Source of the DNA: Diphasiastrum complanatum
Lineage: Eukaryota > Streptophyta > Lycopodiopsida > Lycopodiales > Lycopodiaceae
NCBI GenBank assembly: GCA_029204225.1
Contig: MU832647.1
Location: 1-64,000, forward strand
DNA: 64,000 nt
Reading direction: 5' to 3'
Below the pieces are notes generated by a model. The model was not told the DNA's origin and made no database searches. It saw only the letters and a list, made by a program, of their open reading frames with translations. Positions 35,100 through 49,000 of the stretch are shown here, one piece after another (positions within the stretch are counted from its first letter, which is position 1; each line of letters opens with the position of its first letter). Made by a program: the position numbers and the translations under genes.

Positions 35100-36170
35100 C
35101 TGGGGATGAACATGTGTATCTAAATGTATGATGCAATCAACACTTTTAACAAAGTCCTAAGAGTGATTTAAGATTTGTTATCATAAAGTTGTGACTAAAA
35201 AGAATGGCCCAACTACTTTACAACACAAGTAAGAATTCTCTTTTAGGTCATCACAAAATGATAATTCAAGATCAAGAGTTAAATAATCAACGTGACAACT
35301 AGATAACCAAAGTTGTAGCTCTTTCAAATCTAAGACTCCATATACTCTTGAAATATAACTATATATTAGAGTCAGATAATGACAATTAAAGCCAAGTCAA
35401 AATAAGACGAGAAATATAGGTTATGTCGTCTAATTGTTGCTAGGATTATATAAAGAATTATGTGAAAGTTTTTGAAAAGATTGTCTACTGATAATTACAG
35501 CTGAACATAAGATGTGCTAGATATCGTATGAAAGAATGTTCATATTAGTAAGAAGAAAATCGTGGTTTTTAAGCTTGAGGTACATACTGAATCAATGGAG
35601 TAATACGAGTGGAGCTTTAGTAGATCATACAAAACCTTGTTGCTGCTTGTAGTTGTAAATCTAGACAAATACGTTCTCCTTTAACAATCATCGTAATTTT
35701 GGAGCTAAAATCTTATTGGAAGATTAACCTTTTACCAACTTGTGCGCTTGTCATTGCATATCATCAAGAAAACAGGCTCCTTCTGACACTGCAATCTATT
35801 AACAACTACCAGAATGGATCTTTTAAACTAAAACCCAATTCAATTTCAAGGCCTTCAATAGGCATGTCGGTGGGCCTCCTTTCTTCAAGGTCCAGGGTTT
35901 GACTCTACGCGAAACAACTAAAGCATACAGTAGAAAAATAATTGGACAATCACATGTTTCTATAAAAGTGCAGCATTTGCTCAGATTCAACCCTGGTAGC
36001 ATGGGCTTGGTGAGCTATTCAACATTGCCATATTACTTGCACAAATATTTAAATCCTCTTCTCCACATCACTCAGGCATAGAGGTTGCATAATGAGAGAG
36101 AGAGTACACATACTTTGAGGCCACACTTTTCACAGAAATCACAAATTGCTTAGGACTCATCAAATGTTAA
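35100..36170. other. Intergenic DNA; nothing recognised
   Basis: Short plus-strand ORFs only, without domains or codon-like structure. Confidence 0.5.
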
Positions 36171-36339
36171 TACTAAACTGCACGCACAACACAGCAAAAG
36201 CATTTCTTAAACAAAACAATCAAACCACCACCAGCCAATTCTTCAGTAGGATTGTTGAACATGATGACATAGAAGAGAGAACGTTCTCCACTAGAATTCA
36301 GCAAACTTCTTCCACATGGAAGCAAGCACCTACAAGTGA

Positions 36340-36610
36340 TAGCATGGAGTCGTTTGATCTCAACCTCATGACTAACTATTGTCTGTAGGAAGGTACCATA
36401 TAGCTTGGCCATGACATGTCCAATCATGATAGTGCGGTAGTTCTCAGGTCCTCTTGGCCTTTGGGGACACGTAAGAGTATGGGACAAGGCAACTAAACAC
36501 ACTTGACCTCTTCGAGAAAAAGGGTGATGCTGATATGATTGCACATGCACAATAAGACGCCCCCAGATCCGTTCGTTGTTAGCACCAATGCAAGGAGCCC
36601 GCCACTGCAT
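36340..36610 (-). pseudogene. LINE reverse-transcriptase scrap
   Basis: The minus strand reads GPENYRTIMIGHVMAKLYGT, a typical non-LTR retrotransposon RT block (NYRTI-GH--AKLYG). The remainder is too degraded to follow. Confidence 0.6.
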
Positions 36611-37095
36611 TCTCTACTCCTTCAAATTTTTCTAAATTTAAGGCTTTCTCCGAACATATGAAGAGTACAAAGCTAGGATGTATAGTGCTGATGCATCAAG
36701 CTTTATAAAGAGATTACCTGCATATGCCTTTCAGGTTTCAAGTAAGCAAAGATTTAAGTCAATTTTGTATTTGGAACCAAACAAACTGATGTGTAAACCA
36801 AATGTATGCTTCATGGTCCCCGACTACTTCAAGGCTCAATTTGTCTTGAAGTGCTAATTCGGCACTTGCAGCTTGTATGGGCAGAACTATTGCCCAAAAC
36901 TTTGAATACTTTGCAAAATGTAGAAGATTTCCCATGAAGGTCTCTCAAGCTTGCGGTGCTTTTGCACACTTTTCTTCTAAGTCTGTAGTTTTGACTGATG
37001 CAAGGGCACCACAGAAACAGGCTCAATCCATATACAAGACCATATACAGAATAAAGTACTCAAAACCTCAAAGCATTTCACTCATACTTGCTTGC

Positions 37096-40000
37096 TTAGT
37101 AACCTCCACCATAGGCGCCACTCCTCATCCCAAGGGATCCATTGCCATAACCACCGCCAAAGCCTCCATCACCTCCACCATAACTACCACCACCTTGATT
37201 CGGACAATCTCTTGCCCAGTGTCCCCCCTGGCCACATTTAAAACAGGAGTTTGCGCTACCCATACTTTCTCCTCCAGTAACCATGCCCCCATACCCACCA
37301 CTGAGATTGCTTCCTCCACGAGTCGCGCTTGTCTCACAATCTCTTGCAAAATGTCCATCCTTACCACACTTAAAACATGTAGCAGCTCCCGAATTTGCAG
37401 CTGCAAATGTTCCCATTTTGCCACCAGCAGAAGCATTGAAGCCATAGCCAGATGCTGGCTCCGAAACTCTGAAGTCTCTCTGAATTGAGTTGGGTCCACC
37501 ATAACCGTTAATTCCATACCCGGTTGTGCCTTCCATGTAAGATGGACCTGAATTTATTATAGGTGTGTTTGTTGAGTTAACCTCACCTCTTGATACTTTA
37601 GCAATCAAGTCTAACAAAAGTCTACTCTCAGAGGAATAGTCAAGCTTTTCAGACCTAATTACAGTGCATTTTACTCGTTGCTCATCATTGTAACTCTCTT
37701 CCTTCACCTTAAGTCTGAACAAATGCTGCGTAAAGAGAAGCCTATGGATCAAATCCCCAAATTGAGGATCTTCATCCTGTCGCCACATATATAATTCTTT
37801 AGCTGACACCCCAATAATCTCTTCGCCTGCTTCTTGAAAAGCAGTGATCCAAGTTACTCCAGAATGATCCTGCACTTGAACAGAAAGAAGGTACCTATAG
37901 TCACATTCAGGTACAGATCGGTCACATCTGTCGCATCGCCAAGTGCCATCGCCATTGTTAGTCACTTTTTTGTTACACTGCCTGTCACCTATTAGTATTG
38001 GGCATGCAGTATAGCAAAAATTGTCGGTCTTTATGTAAGCAATTGTGGCTTTTACTGCTATCCAGTCAGGCTTATCAGACCTACCAAGACCTTCATCACT
38101 GATTTGTGATACGGTTTTGCGCATCTCAATGCGTGCCCCAGTCCCACCCTCTCTTGATATAGACTGAGAGGCTGTCGTCTTACCTTCTCGATCAAACCAG
38201 TCTCGCACCCTCTGTGCTGCCTGAATATCCGGGTTAATCAAAAGTTGAGTTGAAGAAATCGTACCAACTGATTTTCCACTAAAATCACTAATACGGCCAG
38301 CTTTGACAACGAGAACAGGAAACTGTCCAGAATCACAAAGTGCCTGGAGCTCCTGCCCTTCCCGGCTACAAAAAGCACCCCACATTGTCATTTCAACACT
38401 CTTTCCTGACTTATCACGAAGTTGAAGAGTTCTTTTTTGAGTCTCAATCCCATTCTTTCTCATGATTGTACTTGTAGGATTGACTGCTACAACCACCCCA
38501 ATAACATCTACCATGGCATTATTGTCCAGATTTCCGATCTCACTAATAGGCCTGAAATCAAACTGTTGCTGAGGTATAGAACCATCCTCGTCAAAACAAG
38601 GCTCCACTGTTGAAGTACTTTCCAAAAAGATTTCCCACTCATTCTTCAAATGGTTAAAGCTTCTCTGAGAGGCTTTTAAAGAACCCTTGGAGATTAAGTA
38701 CAATTTTCCCACCTCTATACGATCATAGAACTGATCGGCAACGTTGTTGAAACAAGTTGCACGAATCTCTCCACCATCGGCATCAAGTAGATCAAAATGG
38801 AAAACCTTTCCATCTCCTCTGGCATTATGAAATCGGCGAAGTTCACCTTTTGCAGTAACTCTTGCTTTAATGGTCCATCGACCCTGGTATGGATTTAATG
38901 CTGCAATTGGCACAATTCTTGCAGGTGCCTCATTCTTGCTGATGGGACCCCGATTCGAATACATTGGAGGAGGCTGAGGAGAAATAATAGGGCGGCCATA
39001 TTGCTTCTGCTGAGGATAAGGATTATCCCCAAGACCAGAAACAGTACCAACAGAAGAACTTACAACACTGGAACTGTCATTTGAGGGCCTCGGAGGTTGA
39101 TATCCTCCAGAACGAAGTTCACTATTCTGATAGCCACCATTTAGGAGCTGCCCCACACCTGATCCTAGCCCTGCTTTGTATCCATCGCTCATTGATGGAG
39201 CTGGCTGGGCCTGGTGAGGTTGAACAAGAGGTTGTTGATGCTGCTGCTGCAGATTACCAGCACCTATTGCAGCCGACTGATCCGTTGATGAAACCAATTG
39301 CTTTGGTTCTCCAATGATATCAGCCTCCAAGAGCACAACCTCCATGTTCAACACAATGGTAATTCTGCAAAAAAAAAGAAAATCGTCAGTATGAACATCC
39401 TAACGAACAGTGGAGATTCTGCTTTATTTGCAAACAAAGATACAATGAAAGCAATCAGACTGCAAAATTATCCTGAATGAACTTGAAAGTTCCCGTGAGC
39501 ATTCATGCTGAGTTTACTTCACACGGTGTAAGGTCCCAGTAAAACCCTATACCATTTCCTCAAAATCAACATATTCTGTAATATCTATGTAGCCTTACAA
39601 TATCTGAATTATACAAAACTGTTTTGAAAAGAGTATTTCAAAATTTAACGATCGTTTAAAGGGCTATACCAATCCAGGGAATATGCTGTTTAGGAAAAAT
39701 GTTGAACCCTTACTATTGTTTTGTCCGTAGGCTTGGGATCCTTGGAAGCTAAGAATACTTGCCCTAAGGTGCCTCTTCTTGCGGCACACTTTATCCTGTT
39801 TCTCTTCTCAAACATTCTCATCAAAACTATATATGCTTGAACCTTGAAATGTTGACCATGTGATCTCTGCTTATTTACATGAGGATAAATGTCCCATATA
39901 CCACCATGTTCTTCTCCATTGGCCTTTCAAGCCACAAAACTAATACCCAGAGCTTTGAATGGTCACATTCCAACCTCATCATGGTTCAGGACTTTGTGCT

Positions 40001-43000
40001 CACAATATGTGCCAAATAGATAGCTGAAAATATGGTGGAGATAGAAGAGACTTGTCGATTAATCCAATCAAATGATACCTGAGCAGTGTTGGAATATGCA
40101 TCCAACATATCAAAGCCCATGTCAACTGATCAGATTTCGTTAAATTAGGATTGAGTCATTATATCTACGAACGTGATTGCTTTCCACCTGAGGACTCTGC
40201 TAGTGGCTTTGTTCAACTCTTTCAAGTCTGCTCTTTTAACCTCTGGTCACATTCCTTCTTCTGTTGTGCGTCTTTTGTCTGTGTCTCGTTTGATCGCCAT
40301 GACTAAAGCCTCAGGGTGGCATCCGTCCCATCGCTATTGGCGAAGTCCTCCTCCGTCTTGTTAGTCGCTCTATCTGTTTTCGGTTTCAACAAATTTTCGC
40401 CTCTTTTCTTTCCGTCTCCTCCGTCTTGTTAGTCGCTCTATCTGTTTTCGGTTTCAACAAATTTTCGCCTCTTTTCTTTCCGCTCATCAGTTTGGCATCT
40501 CTACTCTTGGCGGCTGTGAAGTTGTCATTCATGGTTTGCGTGACTCGGACACAAACCCAACACCAAGCCCCTACACTTGCACCCAGCAAAACTCAGCAAC
40601 ATGCTGTCCCTCCAAGTGAAGATTCGACCCCAATAGTTTATCCTCACCCATCTGAAGAAATTCGGCTGCATCATCAGTATCGCCAACAATTGATCTCCAT
40701 CCTGACTGGATTGTTCTCCAAGTGGATGTTTCCAATGCTTTTAGAGCTGCGACCTTTCGGAAGCTGTGCGTGGCTGGTGGTGAGTTGGCTCAGCTTATCC
40801 CATTTGTGCGGTTGTTCTATGTTGCTGAGACTCCTCTCTGGGGATCTTTCTACTATCCAGTCTGTAGCAGGTGTTCGTCAAGGTAATCCTTTGGGTGGTC
40901 CTCTTTTCGCTCTGGCTCTTTTCCGTGCACTTCAAGCTTCTGCAGAGGCCTTTTCCTCTTGCTTATTTCCTTCGGTTGCTGATGACACTCATATTGTTGG
41001 TCCTGCTCCTACGGTGCTCCTCGCATTTTATCATTTCTCTAAGAAGCTGGCTTCTCTTGGTTTGTCTATTCAACCTCGCAAGTGTTCAGTGTGGTATCCA
41101 GCAGGTCTTCCCCCGGACTTTGTTCCTCCTCAAGGTTTCCTTGCTCCTTCGGATGGCATTCGCATTTTGGGTGTTCCTTTTGGGTCTGCTTCCTTCAGCT
41201 TTGCTTTTCTTGGTGAGGCTCTCCAGGAGGATGTTGCTCATTCAGATCTGCTTCCCCGGTTGGGCAACACTCAAATCGCGTTTGGCATCTTGTCATCTTG
41301 CTTTATCCAGTGTCCTTATTTGTTGTGGACTTTCCCCCCTGCTCAGGACTTTTTGCATCTTCTCTCTTCCTTTGACAACTCTATTGTGGATGTTTTTGGC
41401 TGCCTTTGGGGCCTAGGTTCGTTGGATGGTGTGGAGACCCTTTCAGCTCGAAACCAACCTCGATTACCCATTTCTTATGGAAGTGTGGGTCTTCTCTCTA
41501 CGGTTTCTTCTACACCTGCAGCTTTTCTTGGGAGCTGGGGGCTCTTGTCGCCCATGCTTTGTCTTCTCAGTTCCTTTCTGGCTTTGTTGGATTGCATTGC
41601 AATTTGCTCATGTGGATAGCAGTTCTCTGACTTTCCAGCACCTCCTCATCGTTGCGCGAGAGCTCCTCCCCCTCTCTGCCCAAGCTTGTCTTCCTCCTTT
41701 TGAGCAAGTCCTCACTTTCAGCTCAGATCACCTGCAAGAGACCCTCTTGGAGCGCGTGCACAAGCAAACCCTTTCCAACATGCTCTTTGAGGCTCTTTCG
41801 GCGTTGCATCGAGCTCGGCTTCTTTTCTTGTGCGGGTCTTGGTGCGAGGGCTTGGTTGTCACCTCGACCTGTTATTCCTTCCTTTCGTTCGGCCATCTTC
41901 ATTCACCACTGCTCTTCGTCTTCGCTTGGGACCTCATCCTTCCGTCTTGGGTCTCTCCAGGTGTGTTTGTGTTCACCCTATTGATGCTCTTGCTATCCAC
42001 CTCCTCCGCTGTCCTTCTAGGAGTGAGCGCACAGCTACGCATGACGTTGTCAGAGATGTTGCGGCCACTATAGCCAGAGATGGAGGATTCCATGTCCTCA
42101 GAGAGCAGTCTCATGTCCTTCCTTCTTCTGCGTCTCACTCTTCGCGCAGGCGTGTTGACATTGTCCTGTCTCGGGATGGGCTTCGTACTTTTGCAGATGT
42201 TGTTGCGCGTGGTGACCTATTGCCTTGCTCTGCCTTCACACCAGGAGAAGCGGTAGGCATGGCAGCACAAGAGAAGAAAAAAAACTACTCCGACAAGCAC
42301 CCCACTGATGCTTTCCTTTCCCTGACAATTGAGACTTATGACACCTTGCATCGAGTCTCGACGCTTTGAGGATTTTCTTCGCATGTATTCTCATCAAGCG
42401 CCAGAGCGTCAAGGTATTCCTGGTTCTATTCTCGTGGCTTCTTTCAAACAACGTATTTCCATTGCCCTGCAATGTGCTCAGGCCCTATCAATTTTGCAAC
42501 GGGCGATGGTGGCTGGGTCTGCTACATCTCATCTCCCTTCATTAGCCGACTCACCACCTTTTGACTTTTCTGATCTGCTGCAGTCAATTGGCAGATTCTC
42601 ACTGACATCATCATAATTTATGCACTTTTACTTTTTTATGCCAGGATCTGGATTAATCTTAACTTTACTATAAGCTTCGCTCTTGTTTGAGCTTACGTTT
42701 GTATAAACTTCCCCTTCGACGTGTACATATTTTTTTCATCAATGTACCTACTACTTTTTTCTATGAATAAATGCACTAGGGTTTCGTCCGAATATAGTCT
42801 TTCTTTGTCTTTTGTGCAATTGTTCTGGCATCTGTCATTTGTTGAATGGTCTGTCTTTCGCTCTAATCAGCTCTGTGCAATAGTTGCCTGGATTGGAAAT
42901 TCCAATGGTTATGGGCCCACATCTAACTCCTTTCATACTCCAGAGTAGCAGGAAACAAAGGATCGACCCCACAAACAAGAAATGTTCGAGCAATGACGAA

Positions 43001-46000
43001 ACGAACCTCGAAGGTCAACAAGACAAACCATACCACTATTCTGACAATCTTCAATGGAGCGAAGACACGCAGTTCGAGTACTGCAGCTTCACAGAAGAGC
43101 CAGCTACATACCAAGAAGCTATCCAGAGTCCAGAAGGAGAATTCTGGAAACAGGCAATGTCAGAAGAGATCGAGTCGATGAGGCAAAACGAGGCATGGAC
43201 ATTAGAGCCACTGCCAGAAAACAAAAAAGTAGTCGACTGCAAGTGGGTGTACAAGAAGAAGCTGAAATCAGATGGCACCATTGGCCGCTACAAAGCAAGG
43301 CTTGTCGCGAAGGGCTACACGCAGAGATATGGTGTCGACTATTTCGACACATATTCGCCCATGGTCAAGATGACAAGCATAAGGCTGCTCCTTGCATTCG
43401 CCACACAGTACAATCTGGAAATTCACCAGATTGACGTGAAAACAGCCTTTCTTCACGGAGATCTAGAGGGGAAAAATTTCATGAAGCAACCTGAAGGCTA
43501 TGAAGACCCCGACAACAGACAATATGTCTGTCGATTGCAGAGATGCATCTACGGTCTAAAACAGGCATCACGAGCCTGATACAAAAAGCTTGATGGTCTT
43601 CTAAAGTCTCTAGACTTCAATCTTACTCAACCAGACTGTAATGTCTATATCAAAAGAGTAGAAAAGGATTTTTTGATACTGACCATTTTCGCGGATGTTT
43701 CGCTGATGATAGGAAATTCCTTGATGTTGATCAAAGACACGAAGGATCAAATTTCGGAAAACTACAAAATCACAGATCTTGGAGAAGCAACAAAATGCCT
43801 AGGACTGGAGATCAGAAGAGATCGAACAAATGGCGAAATGCACTTGAGTAAGTCAAAATACGCCAGAAAAGTGCTGAAGCAGTACCACATGATGGACTAT
43901 GAAGAGAAAGCCACACCAATGATAGTTGGAGCCAAGCTCACGAAACAGGATTGCCCAAAAACAGAAGAGGAAGAACAGAAGATGGCAGGTATACCCTACC
44001 AGAACTTCATCGGTAGTCTGATGTACTTAACAATTTGTACCAGACCCGATCTAACCTTCTCTGTTTACGCATTGAGCCAATTCTGTTCCAACCCTGGTCT
44101 AGCACATTGGAAAATGGCCAACCGAATCCTACAGTATCTGAAGGGTACCCAGAATGTTGGATTAACCTACAGAGCTAGAAACGAAGAGAAAGGATTCGAG
44201 CTGCATCACTACAGTGATGCGAGCTGGGCGAGTTGCAAAGATGACAGCAAGTCCATTACTGGAGGATGTACAATAGTGTGCGGAGCTGCAATCAGCTGGA
44301 TATGCAAAAAGCAAACCCTGGAGCTCAATCCTCTTGCGAGGCTGAGTATGTCGCAGTCTTGAAAGTGGCGAATGAGGTAGTGTGGCTACAAATGATGTTG
44401 GAGGCAATCGGGATACCACAAGAGGGGCCAAGCACGATGATGATGGACTCCCAAAGTGCCATCTATATGTCCCAAGATCCTGTCTTCCATTCAAAAACGA
44501 ACCACATTCCTCTGAAGTACCATCACATTCAAGATTTGATCTCGAAAGGAGAGCTCCAGGTCCAGTTCATAAAATCAGAAAGTATGATTGCAGATCTCCT
44601 CACAAACCGCTTGACAAGCCACTCTTTACCAAGCAAAGAGAGGCAATTGGATTGAACGAACAAAGCTGCAAGGTACAAGAGGGAGTGTCAGAAATGGTGA
44701 ACTCCTGCAACTTTGTCGCAGCACGAACAAGACACGAAGGTCAAACAATTCGAGACAGTCAACATGACTTTGACTCGAAGCACGAACGAGAACAATTCGC
44801 GACAGTCAACGTGTCTTTGACTCGAAGCACGAACGATTCGCGAACGATTCGCGAATCAATCGCGAATCGCAAACACACCTCCAAGATCGCAAAGCCGAAT
44901 AAGGGACGCGAAACGAAAACTACGAAAAGAACGAAAGGAACGGGAGACTATGAAAAAGACGAAGGAAAATCTTTCGCGGTGCCAGCTGGCAGCTCAACGG
45001 GCTTCACGCCCAGCTGAAACGAGTAGCAACGACACAGACTAACTAACTAGTTGATTAGCGTTAACTAGTGATGTGATTCTATGTTTAGCTATCTTGTAAA
45101 CTCCACATAGTGGAGGTATAAACGATCCTCTCTGGATCATAATAAAGTAGTGAATACAGATCTGTAAGAGACAGAGAGAGACGTAGCGAATAGAGTAAGA
45201 AAGAAAAGACACCATAGCTGTGCATGAAAGTCCGCCAACGAGCGTGACACTGACGAATTCACTCTAAACTAAAAGTAATAATTCAATCACTCTATTTTCG
45301 TGCATCTTGTCTTGTGCTGTATATCATGATTGCTAGAATAGAATATGTTCTGTGATGCGTAGTCGAGTGTCTGAGATCCTGTAAGGGCTTCCGCACAAAA
45401 GAAAATTGAAAGATAAAAAATTGTTCGCGATAAAGAAGACGAAGTGAGGACGAACACGAATCAGTCCCACGCATGCGCTCCGGCAACAGAAGCTGAGAAC
45501 TAAAGTGCAAGGAGTTGGAAGATGGTCTTGGTGTTGAAGGAGCATGGCCTTTGGGGGGCCTGAGTGGATCGGAAGTAGTGGAAATCGATGAAGAGGGCCA
45601 GCTGAAAGACAAAGCGGCTGCAGATCAACTAGCTTCAAAGGAAGCAAAGGCATACACGATGATATGCCTTTCGCTGGGAGAAGCAGCTATATCGCAGGTT
45701 CAGAGTGCGACCTCAGCATAGGAGGTTTGGGGGCTGCTGAAATCTTTTTACAAGATAAAGGGAACTGCGGGAATCCTCCTGCCGTCTAGCTTGAGAATGG
45801 CGGAACGTGATGACATGGCTGGCCATTTACAGAAACTGAAAAGCATAGCCAGGCAGTTGCAGGCAGCCAGAGCGCCAGTTGAGAAATATCAGTTCGTGTA
45901 CACCATTCTCAACAGCATTCCAAGAAGTTACGACCCGCTAGTGATGTCACTAGAAACCATTGAAAAAAGGCTTGATGCAGATTTTGTCACAAGGAGGCTT

Positions 46001-49000
46001 CTCCAAGAGGAGATACGAAGGAAAATTGACAACGCACATGTAGAAGTGGCACTGCTCAGCAAATCTTTTCAAGATTCAAGAAAAGCCTGAGAATTCATTT
46101 CAGCATGGTCCTGCGAATAAGGGAATGAAGAACAAGGCTTGGAAAGAAGGCTGTCAAGTGCTACTACTGAGATCAGGTGGGACACAGTGTAAAATACTGC
46201 TACAAGAAGGCGGAAGATCTGAAGAACAAGGGAATAGCCCAAGCAAACATGGCAGAAGAAGAAGAGGCTGAGGTGGCATTCATACCGACTTGTCATCAGA
46301 GCCAGATGCTGGTCAGTTCCAAGCTATGCAAGATCAAGAAGTAACAACCAGGGGCTTGGAGCACATGGAAACCAGAGGGATATCATGTGACCATAAGTGG
46401 TACCTGGACTCTGGCACCACCTCTCACATGACACCTAACAGAGAAGCATTCACCAATTACCGCATGATTCCAACGACATGGAAGTACTGCTTGGGAATAG
46501 AAAGAGGATGAATGTCGCTGACAGGCGATCTATTTCCGTATGGATGGGGAAGGGCGGAACGGCAACCCTCAAAGAGGTTTTGCATGTATCAGGGTTGCCA
46601 AAAAATCTGGTATCAGTAACCAGGATTACAGATTGTGGACTGGAGGTGTCATTCATCATCAGATGTGTGAGCAGATTAAAAGGTTAAGCACTGGAAGTGG
46701 GAACAAGGGTTGGAGGATTATACAAACTGCAAGGAAAGAGCAGTCGGCTTATATAGTGTGCAGTAAACCCGAGAGGAATGAGGTATGGCATAAGCGGATG
46801 TGTCATCTTGGTTCTGACAACCTGAGAAAACTAGCAAGGGAAAACATGCTGAGAGGGTACGATTATGATCTACAGACTGAGAAAGTTCATTGTGAAGCGT
46901 GCATTATTGGAAAGCATCACCGTGAGGCATTTGCAAAGTTGGATTCTGGAAACACAAGAGGCATGCTAGAACTGATCCATGCCAATCTGTGCCGTCCCAT
47001 GGCCGTGGAGTCAGTTGGCGGATCAAAATATTGTCACCTTTATAGATGACATGAGTCGCATGATTCATATGGATATAGTCAAGAGCAAGGATAAAACACT
47101 GGAGCGTTTTAAGAAGTTTAAAGAGATAGCTGAGGTCCAGTTGGGAAGGACAAGTGCCAGAGGAGTGACAATGTAGGCAAATACAGGAGCGAGATATTTG
47201 ACACATACTGCATTAAACAAGGAATTCACGGTCCCATACACTCCCCAACAAAACAGGGTTGTAGAGCAGAAGAAGCGGATCATTATGGAACTAGTGAGAT
47301 GCCTGCTTCACGATACAGGATTGCCGAAATTCTTATGGGCTGAAGCTGCCAAGAAAAGTAGTCCACATACTCAACAGGGCCCCTACTAAGGCAATCAACG
47401 GTAAAACCCCATACAAACTATGGTATAATCATAAGCCCAATGTGAGTCATCGGAGGGTATTCGGATGTATAGCATATGCCAACGTTCCCAAAGAAAAGAG
47501 AGGAACATTGGATCAGCGAGGGCAGAAATCAATCTTTGTAGGGGCAGAACAGCAGGTGGACTACAAGTTGTATGACCGTTAGAATAAGAAAATGTTCCAC
47601 TCTCGAGATGTCATATTCTTTGAAGATGAATGCACCAAGAATTGAGCCAGCAGAAAGAAGGAACCGTGGCCAGTATGCCCAACACTGCCATCACAGGTAC
47701 TGAACAGGGAACAAATCAGTGACCTGCAGCACAACCACAGATAATGGAGGAGGCAAATGATGGCCAACTGGAGTTGGAAAATCAAAGAGGGATACAAGAG
47801 AATGATGCTCAGCAGGAGGATAGACTACCGGAAGAAACTCGACGTTCAGAAATAATCAAAAGCAACTCAGAGGTTTGATGAGATGACCTTCATGTCAGAG
47901 GACACAGCATCATAACCTCAGGGATACCAGGGAGCCAGAGCCTCAACAGAATGGGACGAATGGAAGCTGGCAATGGACAAGGAAATGGAAGCCATGGAGA
48001 AAAATGAAGCCTGGGAGCTGGTGACATTACCACAGGGAAGAAAGGCTATTGGATGCAAGTGGGTATTTAAAATCAAGTACGGAGAAGATGGAAAAGTTGC
48101 CAGATACAAGGCCAGGTTGGTAGCGAAGGGATGCACACAGATCGAGGATTGGACTACGAAGAGACCTTCACTAGAGTGGCTCACATAGGATCAATAAGGA
48201 TGTTGTTTGCATGGGCAGCGTTGGAAGACCTGGAGATACAGCAGTTGGACGTTAGCAGCCCAAAGGCTATGAGAAGGAGAGAGGATTGGTGTCCAAGCTG
48301 AAGCGCTCTTTATATGGGCTAAAATAATCTTCAGAATGTGGTATGAGTGAATTGAGGTCTTTTTTCGAAAGGATGGCTTCTTGACGTGTCTTTTTGATCC
48401 CAGCATTTTCTGTAAATTGCATTCAGGATCTGTCATCATTAGAGCATTATACGTAGACGACATAATCATGTTCAGTAATGGCTTAGAAATGCTGGCAGAC
48501 TGTAAGACTTTAAGAAATCGATTTGAAATGAAAAATCTGGGGGATATACACTATTGCTTGGGGATAGAAGTTAAACGGAACAGAGAAAGAGGGTTAATTG
48601 GCATTAGTCAAAAAACTTCCTGGGCATTCGTCAAGGAAGTTTTTTGACTAAAGCCCAGGAAGTTCAAGACGGGAGACCCCGATTGTAACCCTGTGAGCAC
48701 ACCACTAGAACCTGGAATAAAGTTGGGCAAGGACATGTGCTCTGCAAGTGAAGATGAAAGAGCTGAAATGTGCAATTGTCCCTACAGCAGTCTAATAGGA
48801 TCATTGATGTACGCTATGGTCTGTACCAGGCCAGACACAGCCACTGTTGTTGAAAAACTCAGTCGGTATTCATCAAATCCAGGAAGAGAGCATTGGAATG
48901 CAGCAAAACCAGTATTGCGCTACCTGAAAGGGACCGACCGATTGGGGATAATCTATAGAAGAAGCATAATTGAAACCATAGGTTCTATGGATTCTGATTG

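Noticed and set aside
35820-35910. A second tRNA-like B box (GGTCCAGGGTTTGACTC)
   Set aside because: No A box at the right distance and no clear body.
36877-37488. 203-residue plus-strand ORF
   Set aside because: It is antisense to the Gly-rich zinc-knuckle end of RPA1.
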